Positions 9,728 to 20,616 of a DNA stretch of 60,000 bases are shown here, piece by piece. Below the pieces are notes generated by a model. That model ran no database searches. It had not been told where the DNA came from and saw only the letters and a program-made list of their open reading frames with translations. The DNA is from Strigamia acuminata (taxonomy: Eukaryota > Arthropoda > Chilopoda > Geophilomorpha > Linotaeniidae), in contig OX442314.1 in NCBI GenBank assembly GCA_949358305.1, positions 32,733,608-32,793,607 of the forward strand, read 5' to 3'. The position numbers and the translations under genes are program-made. The stretch's first letter is position 1, and every line of letters begins with the position of its first letter.

Positions 9728-9758
9728 TTCAGGGGGTTGTTCAAGTTGCCCAACCCCC
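9718..9758 (+). promoter_or_regulatory. Programmed -1 frameshift signal, inner gag-pol
   Basis: The slippery heptamer A_AAA_AAC lies at 9718-9724 in the gag phase required for tandem -1 slippage. The gag stop TGA abuts it. After a 7-nt spacer a perfect 8-bp hairpin follows: GGGGGTTG (9732-9739) pairs with CAACCCCC (9751-9758), loop 11 nt. Pol is open in exactly the -1 frame from 9697. All standard elements of a -1 frameshift site are present. Confidence 0.9.
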
Positions 9759-12700
9759 GCTTAAAGAGTTGTTTCCTTTCTCGGAATTGTCAAATGATTT
9801 ATTTTTACGAAAAGATGAATTTAAATTAAGACATAAGCCTAGTCATCTCACAGTACCTTATGTCGATGATTCGAAGAATAAACCACCATCGTTGGTCATT
9901 TCTTACGAAGCAGTACCTGTCTGTCGAAAGACTAGCAGCTCTACTGGCGGTGTCGATGAAAATTTAAAAGTCATGACAGACCAACTAGAAAATTTGAGTA
10001 TTTTCAGTGGAAGCTGGAATGCACCCAAGAAACCGCTTGTACCCAAGGTTTTCAAGTTAAGAAAACTTCTTAAACTTGAAAAATGGAACAAGAAAGAACG
10101 AAAAGTATTGCTTGGCAAACTTTGCAATAGCAAATTAATTAATGGTGGCAAAGATGATCCGCGTATGAATGTCCAAATTGGAGGTTTGGATTACAACGCA
10201 CTAATGGACTCTGGAGCCACCCAATGTTTTATTGGAGTACAACTCCTCTCAAACACGGAAATTCCGGTGGAATTCATACAAGAATGTCCCCGGGGAATGC
10301 GTGTCTGCGCGGTCGGAATAGATCACCGACCTATCGGTCAAGTTTGTCTTTGTGTCAAATGGGCCGATAAAAGGAGAGTTACACCTATGACCTTCATAAT
10401 TCTACACAAGAATGTATGTGGGTTGATTTTGGGTCACAATTTTATGCGTAGAACGGGGATAAACCCTAATCCCCGACGAGCAGTGTTCACCTGTGATGAC
10501 ATGCCCGGATGGACAGCCCCGTACGAGACCACTGAACTTAACTGTTGCTTAGCAAGCATTAAGACTTTGGGTCTCCAAGGTGAAGGAACTCCCACTTCAC
10601 CGGACTGGGCAGAAAAACTCGTCGAAGGCTGCAACAGTTCGGCGGAAGAAAAACAGTTACTCGTAAACGTTCTTGTACAATTAAAAAACGTATTTCGAGA
10701 CCAACTGGGCTGTACGAAGGTGGCCAAGCACAGCATCAAGTTTAAACCTGGTGCTACTTGGAAACACCAGCCATATAGAATGTACAATCCGGCCAAGAAG
10801 GCGATTATGACGGAATTGGTCGAGGAGTTGGAGGCCGATGGGTTGATCGAACCTGCCACTGGCCCTTATATAAGTCACCCCGTCATAGTGGCTAAACCCG
10901 GCGGGAAGTATCGATTATGTATCGACTACCGCTGGTTGAATGCGATCACAGAAGTTGATGCAATTCAAATGCCAAGTATTGACCTATTAATTCACCATAC
11001 TAATCAGGCCAAGTACTTTACATCCATTGATTTAACTAAAGGTTATCATCAAATGGAAATGGAGGAGGAGGATAAGAGCAAAACTGCTTTTTACACCCCA
11101 AAAGGCAAATTTCAATTCAAGAGATTGCCATTTGGTCTTTGTAATGCACCTAGTTCTTTTCAACACCTCATGACTACCGTATTGGGTGACTCTCTATATA
11201 AACATGCTCTGGTTTATTTAGACGATATAATTATTTTTTCCGACACATGGGAAAATCATTTATTACATATTAAAGACGTACTTGAGAAGTTGGATGCCGC
11301 GAATCTAACTATCAATAAAGACAAGTCAAAATTTGGTCGAACATCATTACGATTTTTAGGCCATTTAATTTCGGAGGGATCTCTTCTTCCAGACCCTGAC
11401 AAAGTCTCGGCTGTAAGGAATTTTCCCAAACCGACTTGCTCTAAAGACATTCAAAGATTTGTAGGACTTGCGAATTTTTTCCGAAAATTTATTCCTAACA
11501 TCGCAAATATTGCTCGTCCATTGACCAATATTATGCATGATCAAGCAAAGTTTGTGTGGGATGATCCACAAACAACTGCATTCGAAACTATCAAAGATAT
11601 TTTGTGTGACAAGGACCAAGCCCTTCTCCACATGCCAGATATGAATAAGCCTTTTGTCATTTTGACAGATGCTTCTCATTCAGGCTTAGGTGCAGTACTC
11701 TGTCAAGACGTAGAATTATTCTGTGAAAAGAAACAGAAATTAATTATGGTCCCGAAAGCAGTCGCGTACGCCAGTCGAGTGTTACACGGGGCCGAAGTAA
11801 GGTATTCTACGCCGGAATTGGAGTGTTTGGCCGTTGTATGGGCAATCGAGAGATTTCGCCCATATATAGAATACACGACTTTCACTCTCGAGTCCGATGC
11901 TAAAGCCCTTAGCTGGTTGATGAGTACGCCGGAACCATCCGGAAGGTTTGGTCGTTGGGCCGTCAAAATACAATGTGGCGCGTTTAAAATTATTTTTAGA
12001 CGCGGCGCAATGAACCAAGTAGCGGACGCATTATCACGCGCTCCACTGTCTGCACTAGACACTCCGGATTATGATTATATCGAACCAGAGGAGATCACCC
12101 ATTTCTATCCAACTTGGAATGGAAACAGGTGTGCATCTTTACAAGTGACGGAAACTGAGCGCAAACATTTTCTTACAAATGTTGGCCTTAGTTTAGACTT
12201 TTTCTCAGAATCATATAATCCAGTTAGATTTCATGATTCTGGAGAAAAGGGGGAGGAAGAAGGATGTACAAGAGAAAATTGCAGACATATAGATGTCCAC
12301 AATTGTAATCACGAAAATGTACACACTGCGCTAACAGATATCCTAAAAGTAGTTCCGCCGACGCGAGACGAAATTATCGAAGCGCAGCTTAAAGATCCAG
12401 CATGTAGTAAAATCCTTGTTTACCTAAAAGGAGACGAAAAATTAAAAAATCGTATCACGGATAAACATTGGTTAAATGCGATTCGTGGCTACACTCTCGA
12501 CGAACCGGAAGAAAATAAAGGTGTTATGCTAATTTATTTTGCTCCGACCGATGAGGAAGAGTTAAACGACTCTGGCAACGGGTTTAAGGCGGTAATTCCA
12601 CGCTCTCTCGTGAGACGTGCATTATTCGCATGCCATGGCCACCCACTTACAGGACATGCCGGCATGAGCAAAACCCTAGATAGAGCAAAACAGATGTATT

Positions 12701-14004
12701 TCTGGCCTAGAATGAGCAAAGACACTCGAAACTACGTTCGCAGTTGCACTCATTGCCAACAATACAAACCTAGTCAACACCAAAAGCATCGGGCAAGCTA
12801 TACACCTCACAACATGACCAACCCGTGGGAGACTGTAAGCATTGACCTGATGGGACCAAAACCAGCCGGTCGTTCACAATTAAAATGGATTTTAGTAATC
12901 ATTGATAATTGTACAAAATGGATTGAAGTCTTCCCACTAGCGACTGCATCAAGTGAATGCATCGTTAATAAAATGAGCGAAGTTTTCCACCGTTGGGGAT
13001 ATCCAAAAAAGATAATCTCCGACAACGGCAAACAATTCGTGTCAACAATATTTAATGATTTTTGTCGAAAAAATCACGTAGATATTGCTCACATTAGCCC
13101 ATATCACGCTGCCGCTAATATTACAGAGCGGGCTAACAGGACTTTAAAAATGATGTTAGCTTTATACTCGGACATTCACTCTCACTGGCCAAAATATTTA
13201 AATTCTTTTGCCTTTGCGATGCGCACCGCTAAGTCCGAGGCAACAAATTGTTCTCCGATGATTCTTAATACAGGAAGAATCGTTCCTTTGCCATTTGACC
13301 CGCGTATTACTAAACACGCCATCAAATTCGACAAAGAGAATCCCGAAGCCTACGTCTACAGCATTTTAGACGTAATTAGACGTGCACACAGCGAAATGCA
13401 TCGGAAAATTCAATCGAATTACGAAAAGCATGATCGACTACATAAAGACAAATATTATATTTGTCAATTTGCCAAAGGAGATCTCGTGTGGAAAGCCACA
13501 CATATTTTATCAAATAAAGATAAAGGGATTTCGGCAGGATTCGCTGAGAAACGTGATGGACCTTGGGAAATTACGGCTGTTCTTGGCGGAGGTTCCTACA
13601 CACTACGTAAGCTTTCTGATAACACGAAAGCAAAAGCGATCAACATACAGGATTTAATGCCTTATATCCCAAGTTACCCAATTGAGGAATGGACATTAGA
13701 TCAGAAAGTCGGTACCAACGAATCACACCCGACTCCAGATTGGATGGCAGGTCAGGTTATTAATTCTTCAGAATTAATAAATGAACCTGTGTCCATGGAA
13801 ACAGAGGATTTAGTTGAAGAGAAAGAGGAGGAAACTTCTCAGATTTCTTCTAAAGAGGACGAAACTCCTCAAAATTCATCCAAAAAGAGGAAAAGATTTC
13901 CATCTCCCGTTCGACAGTCTAAACGTAGACCCAAGCCGAACACAAAATACGTGACCGATTTTGTACAACTCGTAAATTGTCTAAAACAAGTCAAGTTGGG
14001 TTAG
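9725..14004 (+). CDS. pol: Inner element Pol (protease, RT, RNase H, integrase), expressed by -1 frameshift
   Basis: The pol frame has no suitable ATG at its beginning and is open from 9697 to 14004 in the -1 frame of gag. It should be made as Gag-Pol through the signal at 9718-9758. In order: an aspartic protease (DSGA, codon at 10207); reverse transcriptase (RLCIDYRWLNAIT; catalytic YLDD with the first D at 11221); RNase H (LTDAS, D at 11668; ELECLAVVWAIE; ADALSRAP); and integrase. The integrase has an HHCC zinc domain (HGHPLTGHAG … CTHCQQ, from 12634) and a DDE core: D at 12844 (SIDLMGP), D at 13021 (SDNG) and E 35 residues later in NITERANR. A GPW-type module follows (RDGPWEI, about 13550), then an acidic then basic tail with KKRKR and KRRPK. 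No inactivating change is visible. Confidence 0.93.
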
Positions 14005-15240
14005 GACACAATATATTGAAAATATTTTATTTTAAATAAATATTTCCAATCATATTCACGAAGAATTGTTAAATTTTATTAATTAAAAACATTTTTTTTT
14101 GATGTGGATAAAATTTAACAAATGTTTGAGTTATTTTTTACACAAGCTGATTGTATTCAAATTAATCTACGTGTAAACATTTACTTGAAACTATGTTTCC
14201 CCCTTTGGGTTAATAGAAACTTCGAGATGAGTAATTACAAACCAATCAAATTACTCCTCGAAACTCCCCTTAACCCCTGGTTTGAGATTATCACTCACTT
14301 GTTCGCCAAGTTTTGTACTGGACTGAAATCAAGGATTATTCTCGACCCTTCGACGCTTTAACGGATTTTCGCTGAAATTTATTCAAATTCAGAAATTATC
14401 GACACGACGCTGATTATCGAAACCATCTCGTGGACAAAATCGCGAGTAAGCCTTTCACGAACTCACTAAGTGAATTCCCGGTAAATATTTAAGCAATATT
14501 TTGTCAAAATTTATAATATTTTGACATTAATTGACAACATTTATTTTGGTTAAGCGTTCATTACGGCGGACTTAGAATTCGCACGCGCCGCACAACGTTT
14601 TTATCGGCCAACATCGCCGGAACCGAGCAGCCCTCGCAAATACGTGAAGCTAGACATTAAACTAGCCAAGTATACCCTTCTAGGACTACACCTAGTTAGT
14701 AAGTGTTTATTTTTTGAAAGATAAAATATCTCTTAAGTTCCTTGGAAATTGGTGAGCAGACATGGGTTAACAAGTCACGTGTATGATAGGGGCAAACGCC
14801 ACCAGATGTCGGTAGTAAATTATTTACTCGGACGAATTGTGGAATTATTCGTACAATTAAAACCATGTAAAATGACTATTGTCGGATGCTAAAAAACACT
14901 TACAAAAATATTTTTTTTTTAAATATTTTTATATGTTTTTTAGTTATTATGTCGTGTAGATACAAAAATTAGGTTTATTTCATTAAATAAACACTAATTT
15001 GAATATTTTATCAGCGATATTGTGTTAAACGATAAAATGAAATTATATGCCAAGTCGAGAATAATTATTAATCTTAATAATTATTCGACAAATGGAGGAA
15101 ACACGCTAACAAGGGAACTTAAGAATTAATTATGAAATTAATCCAGTTGTTGGTCGACAATTAATTTAATTTGAAATTAAATTAATTTCCGACGGTTGAT
15201 TCATGTTCTCAAATAAAATTTATATTTTCTTGAAGATGCA
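14005..15240 (+). other. Inner element pol–ORF3 spacer with hairpin cluster
   Basis: About 1.2 kb without a convincing gene. A 79-codon ORF at 14122-14361 is short and unrecognised. The part before ORF3 holds four palindromes, listed separately. A good donor-like GTAAGT begins at 14699 and a weak acceptor-like TTTTCTTGAAG ends at 15235, so part of this spacer could be an intron in an ORF3 message. That is inference only. Confidence 0.5.
14966..15187 (+). repeat. Cluster of four palindromes/hairpins upstream of inner ORF3
   Basis: SL1, 14966-15000: GTTTATTT-CATT-AAATAAAC, extended by AAATTAG/CTAATTT across a one-base bulge. SL2, 15059-15086: GAATAATTATTAA-TC-TTAATAATTATTC, flanked by GTC/GAC. 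SL3, 15125-15142: ATTAATT-ATGA-AATTAAT. SL4, 15159-15187: a 29-bp palindrome with 14-bp arms AATTAATTTAATTT around one G. AT-richness makes small palindromes easy, but three with 13-15 bp arms in 220 bp is unusual. Confidence 0.7.
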
Positions 15241-16896
15241 ATGAGTCGCCGAGGTCGTGCTAGCAAGCGACAGTACGTGCATTGGGATCCAGAAGAATCG
15301 GAAGAGACGGATTATCGCTTTGTTAATCCCTCCTCTGACCCCGAGCTCGTCGCCAACTGGGCCCGTGATAACCCGGATCTCGTACCGCCACGAATTAGGA
15401 CCGCCATGGGTGTTAGCCCGACCGACTCGCGTCCTTCCAGAGGCCGTCAAGCTAGTCAGCGTGTTGTAACCTATGATGCGCCGAATTGGGATTTTTCTGA
15501 CGACTCGTCACAATACTCCCGTTCTGCCTCGAGGAGACGGCGTCAAGATGACTTCTCACAAGAAGAAGAATCGGTTGAAGAAGCTCCGCCTCCAGCTACC
15601 AGCAGGCAGTTTGCCCGACCACGAAATCCGCGTGATACCGCTAGTCGAGGCAAGACTGGCAAATCCAAAGGACCCACCAAGTCCACGTTGGCATCTTCAT
15701 CCGAAGCGCTGACCCGCCCAACATCGCAGGCTCGCTCGATATCGGAGCTAAATTTGCCAAGTTACCGGAAGCAGCGAAGAGAACACGTATTTCGAGATAT
15801 GGAAGCTGCCGCCTTGGGGACTAACATCATGCCAAAGTCGAAGCTGATGTTCTGCCCATTGTGCGCAGGATGCGGATGGTTGTCGTCCTTGTTATCCGGC
15901 ATTCACGCCGTAGTCTGCGTGAACTGTCACGGTGGTAAACGCGTTGCCATATCCAGCATGTGGAATGAAGAAATTCTTCCATTTATCGTCAAGGGGCTAA
16001 GTACGCCGACAGCACGCAATTGGGCGATGTGTCGCGAATGTGGCCTCATCCACCAGGGCCCGGAGCAGGCTATTTATGTAGACCCGGCACAAATGTCCAG
16101 CACCTCGACTCCACGAGGAGGATTTACGGAGCCACAACGCGAGCCGGAAACTCCCACCCCTGCGATTGATGGAACTCCGGTTGTCTCGGCGGAAAACCTC
16201 CCAACGAACGAACCAACGTCAGTTACTGCGTCTGATTCTCCGCCGGTTGCAGCCGATTCTGGTCCGCAAGCCGCCGCTTCTCCAGAGGGAACTTCGGCTA
16301 ACAACATGATCGTAGCGACTATTCCGCTCCCCGAAGTAAACAACGCTGCTGAACCGGTTATTTTACTGGTCCACCCATATATGCCGAGACCAGACATGTC
16401 ACTCACGGAACAAACGAAGGCAGAAGTGGAACATTATTTCCCAATTTTATTGGAAGCAGCTAAACGTATTAGTGTGTCGATTTCAAACGACCGAATTCCA
16501 GATTTGAGCGTGCCACTGGCCGTGATCCAATGGATTTTTCATCCATCCCGGCCGGAATCTTTTCAAACTCGCTCTTTTATTTGGTGTAAGATTTTACAGC
16601 AGGTCTCAGCAGCAGCACACCCGTTGATTCGTGAGGGATGGCACTCTGGCTTACCCGACCATCACTTGGTTTTCTCCGAGCCAACCAGCGCTAACACCAT
16701 TCCGTTAGGAGGGCCTGATCCCCTGGAAGTATTCACCGAAGAACAACACAGAATGCTCCTAAATCCACTGATCCATGACGTTGAGCCAGATGTAGTACCG
16801 GAATTGGTAGCTATTCAACTTAATTCTCCACCCGCAGCCGTCTCGGAAGTTGTTACATCCATGGAAGGATTTATTGAGGATGAAGAGTTGGACTAG
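15241..16896 (+). CDS. Inner element third ORF, 551-aa protein with CxxC zinc-ribbon-like motifs
   Basis: I do not recognise this protein. The ATG at 15241 overlaps the TGA of a two-codon upstream ORF (ATGCAATGA at 15236-15244). Residues 1-180 are charged and probably disordered (Arg/Ser-rich RSASRRRR near 95-101; acidic EEESVEE). Residues 200-270 hold three paired-cysteine motifs: C205-x2-C208-x2-C211, C226-x2-C229-H and C264-x2-C267, likely one or two zinc-binding modules. A Pro/Thr/Ser-rich linker (about 285-370) leads to a helical, mildly hydrophobic C-terminal region (about 385-480). There is no signal peptide, membrane anchor or furin site, so it is not an envelope gene. Its place after pol and its intactness in a very young element imply it is needed or tolerated. 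An RNA/DNA-binding accessory role is inference. Confidence 0.8.
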   Translation: MSRRGRASKRQYVHWDPEESEETDYRFVNPSSDPELVANWARDNPDLVPPRIRTAMGVSPTDSRPSRGRQASQRVVTYDAPNWDFSDDSSQYSRSASRRRRQDDFSQEEESVEEAPPPATSRQFARPRNPRDTASRGKTGKSKGPTKSTLASSSEALTRPTSQARSISELNLPSYRKQRREHVFRDMEAAALGTNIMPKSKLMFCPLCAGCGWLSSLLSGIHAVVCVNCHGGKRVAISSMWNEEILPFIVKGLSTPTARNWAMCRECGLIHQGPEQAIYVDPAQMSSTSTPRGGFTEPQREPETPTPAIDGTPVVSAENLPTNEPTSVTASDSPPVAADSGPQAAASPEGTSANNMIVATIPLPEVNNAAEPVILLVHPYMPRPDMSLTEQTKAEVEHYFPILLEAAKRISVSISNDRIPDLSVPLAVIQWIFHPSRPESFQTRSFIWCKILQQVSAAAHPLIREGWHSGLPDHHLVFSEPTSANTIPLGGPDPLEVFTEEQHRMLLNPLIHDVEPDVVPELVAIQLNSPPAAVSEVVTSMEGFIEDEELD

Positions 16897-17542
16897 AAAA
16901 GCGTCAACGATGTCGAGATCCGTTACTTTCCCGATATCTTCCCCTTTTAGGCAAGACCAGAAGTAACGAGTCCATTTTCTCCATCTCCATTGCTTGACCC
17001 GAGATGAAACAAAATTTAGTCAGGTTCAGGTGTATTTTATGCCGTTTTTGTGAATAATTCAAAGATCTTTAATATTTAAATTAACAATTTTGTTAAAATT
17101 TGATTACGAGTCAATGTGAGTTTGTTTAAATGAATACTAATTTTAATACTTGAATTTTAACGTGTAAAGTGTTATTTTGCAAATCATTATATTTCCAGTG
17201 AGAAGTTAAGTTTTGTGAAAATAATTGTTAAATTTTATTAATCATTTGTTTGGTACAAGAGTTTGATGTTAGTTTAAGTTATCGCCTTTTCTTGATGCAG
17301 TTGTAAGTCCACCTGTAAAGAGAGATGGAAGTTATTATTGATAATTGAAAGTTTTATAACCTTAATAAATATTTTTTGAAGCATTTGATTAAGAAATACT
17401 CTTTATTTATACTATTAAGATATAAAATAAAGGTTTTTGCTTACCAAGGATTACAGCTCGAGTCCCCTAGATGACAGTGTGGTCTTGATCCTCAAGATAT
17501 TCGGAATAAATAGTATGTTAATACAGGTATTAACATATATTT
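16897..17542 (+). other. Inner element 3' untranslated region
   Basis: AT-rich non-coding sequence between ORF3 and the polypurine tract; no gene or clear structure seen. Confidence 0.6.
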
Positions 17543-17550
17543 AAGGGGGA
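17543..17550 (+). promoter_or_regulatory. Polypurine tract, inner element
   Basis: AAGGGGGA lies two bases before the TG of the 3' LTR, the expected site for plus-strand DNA priming. Confidence 0.75.
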
Positions 17551-17552
17551 CT

Positions 17553-19142
17553 TGTGACGGTTACACTGTCATGCACTTTGTTAGTATAGGACGATTACTT
17601 CACCAATAGATGGCGCTGATGCGTTTTAGCGGTAAATTCAAATTTCGACAATTTTTGAGTGAATAAAATATAAATTACTATTTATATTTTATTCCACTGC
17701 AACTTTAGACACTTTTAAATACTTTTGGATGTTTAAAAACTAGTTGATTTATTTGTCACATAATTCTATTGAATTATGTGCAAACTCTACACCTGGTGAA
17801 GTCACCCCCCATCACCCACTGTGAGTTGGACTCCTTTTGGATTATAGTCAAAGGGACTTAATCCAAAATGTGTCCTGCGTATCCAGTTCCTGTAGTGGAC
17901 CTAGTAGAAGACTATGTCCTGAGTATCCACTTCCTATGATCTGGGATTGGATGGATTTGACTGCCCAGTGATCCCATTGGATCACTGAACAGCTATTCTC
18001 CTCACCGAGTATATATCCCCCTGCAAAACGGATATAGCTCGCTCTTGTTCTGTTTTTGTTTGATACTGATATTACTTGAGCACATATTATACTTCTCTGC
18101 GTTCCGACAATCCGTTGTAGAAATACTTTGTATTTAGTGTAAGTATCTAGAGTGGGTAGAAGACTCACAGACACACTGCCCGCCTCTTCATGCCAACATT
18201 CCGTTGTAGAAATGTTGTAACTAGAGTGAGTAATTCACAGACACATTTAAGTGTAGTATCTAGAGTGGGGTACAACCCACAGACGCACTCCCTCCAGCTT
18301 CATGCCAACATTCCGTTGTAGAGTGCAGAATCTAGAGTGGAGTAAAATTCACAGACGCATTGGTAATGTAGAATCTAGAGTGGAGTATTTATATTTCACA
18401 GACGCATTATCAGAGTAATCGACGCGGAGTAATTTCCCGGTTACTCTCCCGCCAGCCAGGACCGAGTGGAGTAATTTCCCGGCGATGGATAACCTTTCCT
18501 GCGAGATATTTCGATTCAATTCGTTATTGGTTTGACGGAACATTTAAGTCTAACTTAGATGTTGATTGCACTCGGGGCAAAAAATAGCTCGGCGCTATTT
18601 TAATATATTTTACTTATTTTCATAGTTTTAGTTAAGTTTGTGACTCTAAAATATCATGATTAATTCCATAGAATTAATATGAATATTTATTCTCACATTG
18701 TTACATCTCGCGGTAATTATTGATTACAACAATTATCTGCGATGCGATGTGTGTGACGATACAGAAAAGTCAACCGCACCTCTCGGATATAACCCACCCA
18801 GCCTAACCATTTACACGCCTTTTAGAACCAAACCCCGGACCATTTAGAAGCCAAAGCCATTCATAGATGACATCTTTTACGTCACAGCAATAAGACCGTT
18901 ACAAATTCTTATTGCATGACTGAAGCCTTCAAATGATATTATTTCAGGGCTTTTGCCAAACAACTGTATAGTTTAACTTCTCGTCATTTTAGCCACTTGT
19001 AGGCATAGTATTTATATAAGGTTCAAACCGGAATAAATGTTATATGTTTTGAGAAAACATCAGGTTTGCATATTTTACATTTTCACACGGATAGTTCACA
19101 CTTTAGTTTAGCAATTGCTATCTCCAGAAGGTAATCGTCACA
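17553..19142 (+). repeat. Inner element 3' LTR (1590 bp)
   Basis: Same length as the 5' LTR, with one substitution found by eye near 17614. TATA at 19013-19019 and AATAAA at 19032-19037. As it faces downstream, its promoter could transcribe the 3' half of the outer element. Confidence 0.95.
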
Positions 19143-19146
19143 AATG
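19143..19146. other. Target-site duplication AATG, right copy (inner element)
   Basis: Matches 5206-5209 and directly follows the ACA end of the inner 3' LTR. Confidence 0.9.
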
Positions 19147-20603
19147 GAACAGCCATAAACGGAATTTTCCCCCCCGGAACACAACTGACCGAGTCGCAGC
19201 CAAACTCGACAACACCGACCTTGACCGACCCGAACTCAACCAACGGTAATTTCCAACGATTTGCGCCCCAAAATGGAGCTACGTCCCCGAACTGTGGGAA
19301 TCAATACCAAGCCGATCCCATAATGGAAGCTAGATTGAGAGCACTCGAGGAACGAGCACGCGCCGACTCCCAGGTCAACCAAAATCGAAATCTGAGAAAT
19401 CGCCCAAGACAAAACGAGAGCCTTCTTCGAAAATATTCCGCCGATCAATGGGCCTTAGAACAAAAGGACCGAAACATAAAATGGTCACAGTTGCGACTGA
19501 TGAGATTCGACGGAACCTGGAGGGCCGGCAATAACTTCTTAGACGAAGTGGCACTCACCATTTCACGACTCGGAGCCGAACCCGACGAGATGGTAACAAA
19601 AGGGCTACCCGAAATGTTAATAGGGGAAGCCAGAGCCTGGTATGTGGAAGCAAAATTAAAAACTTGGGAACAGTTTGTCGTCGCTTTCAACAGTCAGTAC
19701 GGCGAGACCCAAAAAGAAATTAGACAGAGAGTCAGTCTCATGCTACAAGCCGCAGGAGAAGAATTACGAGCCTATTTCCGACGAGCGAAAAGTTTGTTCA
19801 ACGAGTTGGATACGCCACTCGACGAATATGCGCAAAACGTGATTTTCGAAAAGGGGTTAAACGACACCTCAAAGAAAGTACTGAGAGATATGAACGCTCC
19901 CACAGCAGATAGTTTCGAACAGCTGCTAAAATTTGTAAATGACTATCACGAAGAAGTAGACGATCGTTATACGGAAGCCCTGACGCCCGAACAGAGGACA
20001 CAAACGCAACTCCGCATACAGCGTATCCATGCGAAAAATCATGACGCAGGGAGACTGATCCAGTCGCGTAGCTTCCTGAACGGGGAAATCGAGGCCGCAC
20101 CTCCGAAAAAGGCGAACGATAAAGCCACCTCGAACCCGATACCGGCTCCAAAAGCTTACAAAGCCAGTACAAACTCCGACGCAACTAATCTCGAAGAAGG
20201 GAGGGAAAGTGAAGACAATAACTCCGAGCAAAACTCAGGAGGGGATACCAGCGATAGCCAACAAGAAGAAGAGACTCTCCACGCTAACATGGGGAAAGAA
20301 ATCGCCCCCAGCTACCGACCCCGAATGAAGACCGCGAATAAAACGGAGCACCACAACCCAAAAAGCGAAAAACCCTACGAAAAAAAAGAGTTCGTGAGAC
20401 GACCGTACCCGAAAACAGATAACTCCACCACAAAACCTTGTAATTACTGTAACGAGGTGGGACACTGGAGAAGAGATTGCCCAAAACGAAAGAAGAGGAA
20501 GGAAGAGAAGGAAGCCGCCAAAAACGACGCATTGTTAGAAAAGCTAACAGCCAAATTCGAAGAACTGACAAAAAACTGGTTAAAGCAGACAGAGAAAAAA
20601 TAA
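19147..20603 (+). pseudogene. gag: Outer element gag, 3' half (capsid and zinc knuckle)
   Basis: The outer gag frame resumes here in register with 4126-5209. It runs without a stop to TAA at 20601-20603, cut only by the nested element. It encodes the retrotransposon gag/capsid domain (LRLMRFDGTWRAGNNFLDEV … GEARAWYVEAK … TWEQFVVAFNSQYG … GLNDTSKKVLRDM). An acidic/Ser-rich linker follows, then one CCHC knuckle, C-x2-C-x4-H-x4-C at 20439-20480, and a Lys-rich C-terminus. There is no native start in this half; any product would come from an internal start driven by the inner 3' LTR. The -1 frameshift signal lies at its end (20570-20616). Confidence 0.88.
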
Positions 20604-20616
20604 TAAATCTGTCTGC
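20570..20616 (+). promoter_or_regulatory. Programmed -1 frameshift signal, outer gag-pol
   Basis: A_AAA_AAC at 20570-20576 is in the correct gag phase. After an 8-nt spacer, GCAGACAGA (20585-20593) pairs perfectly with TCTGTCTGC (20608-20616), a 9-bp stem with a 14-nt loop. The gag stop TAA (20601-20603) sits in the loop. Pol is open in the -1 frame across the overlap. Confidence 0.88.

Larger units (their letters stand above)
5210..19142 (+). mobile_element. Inner Ty3/gypsy LTR retrotransposon, nested in outer gag
   Basis: A complete 13.9-kb element in the same orientation as its host. It has 1590-bp LTRs (TGT...ACA) and an AATG target duplication. Gag, pol and a third ORF are all uninterrupted, with a tRNA-Gln-type primer site and a polypurine tract. 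By eye I found one difference between the LTRs (5' copy GCGCTAATG near 5271, 3' copy GCGCTGATG near 17614), so insertion is very recent. Protease-RT-RNase H-integrase order assigns it to Ty3/gypsy. Everything needed for autonomous transposition appears intact. Confidence 0.95.

Noticed and set aside
20480-20486. C_CCA_AAA as frameshift heptamer in outer gag
   Set aside because: It is in phase, but a weaker heptamer without the clear hairpin that follows A_AAA_AAC at 20570.
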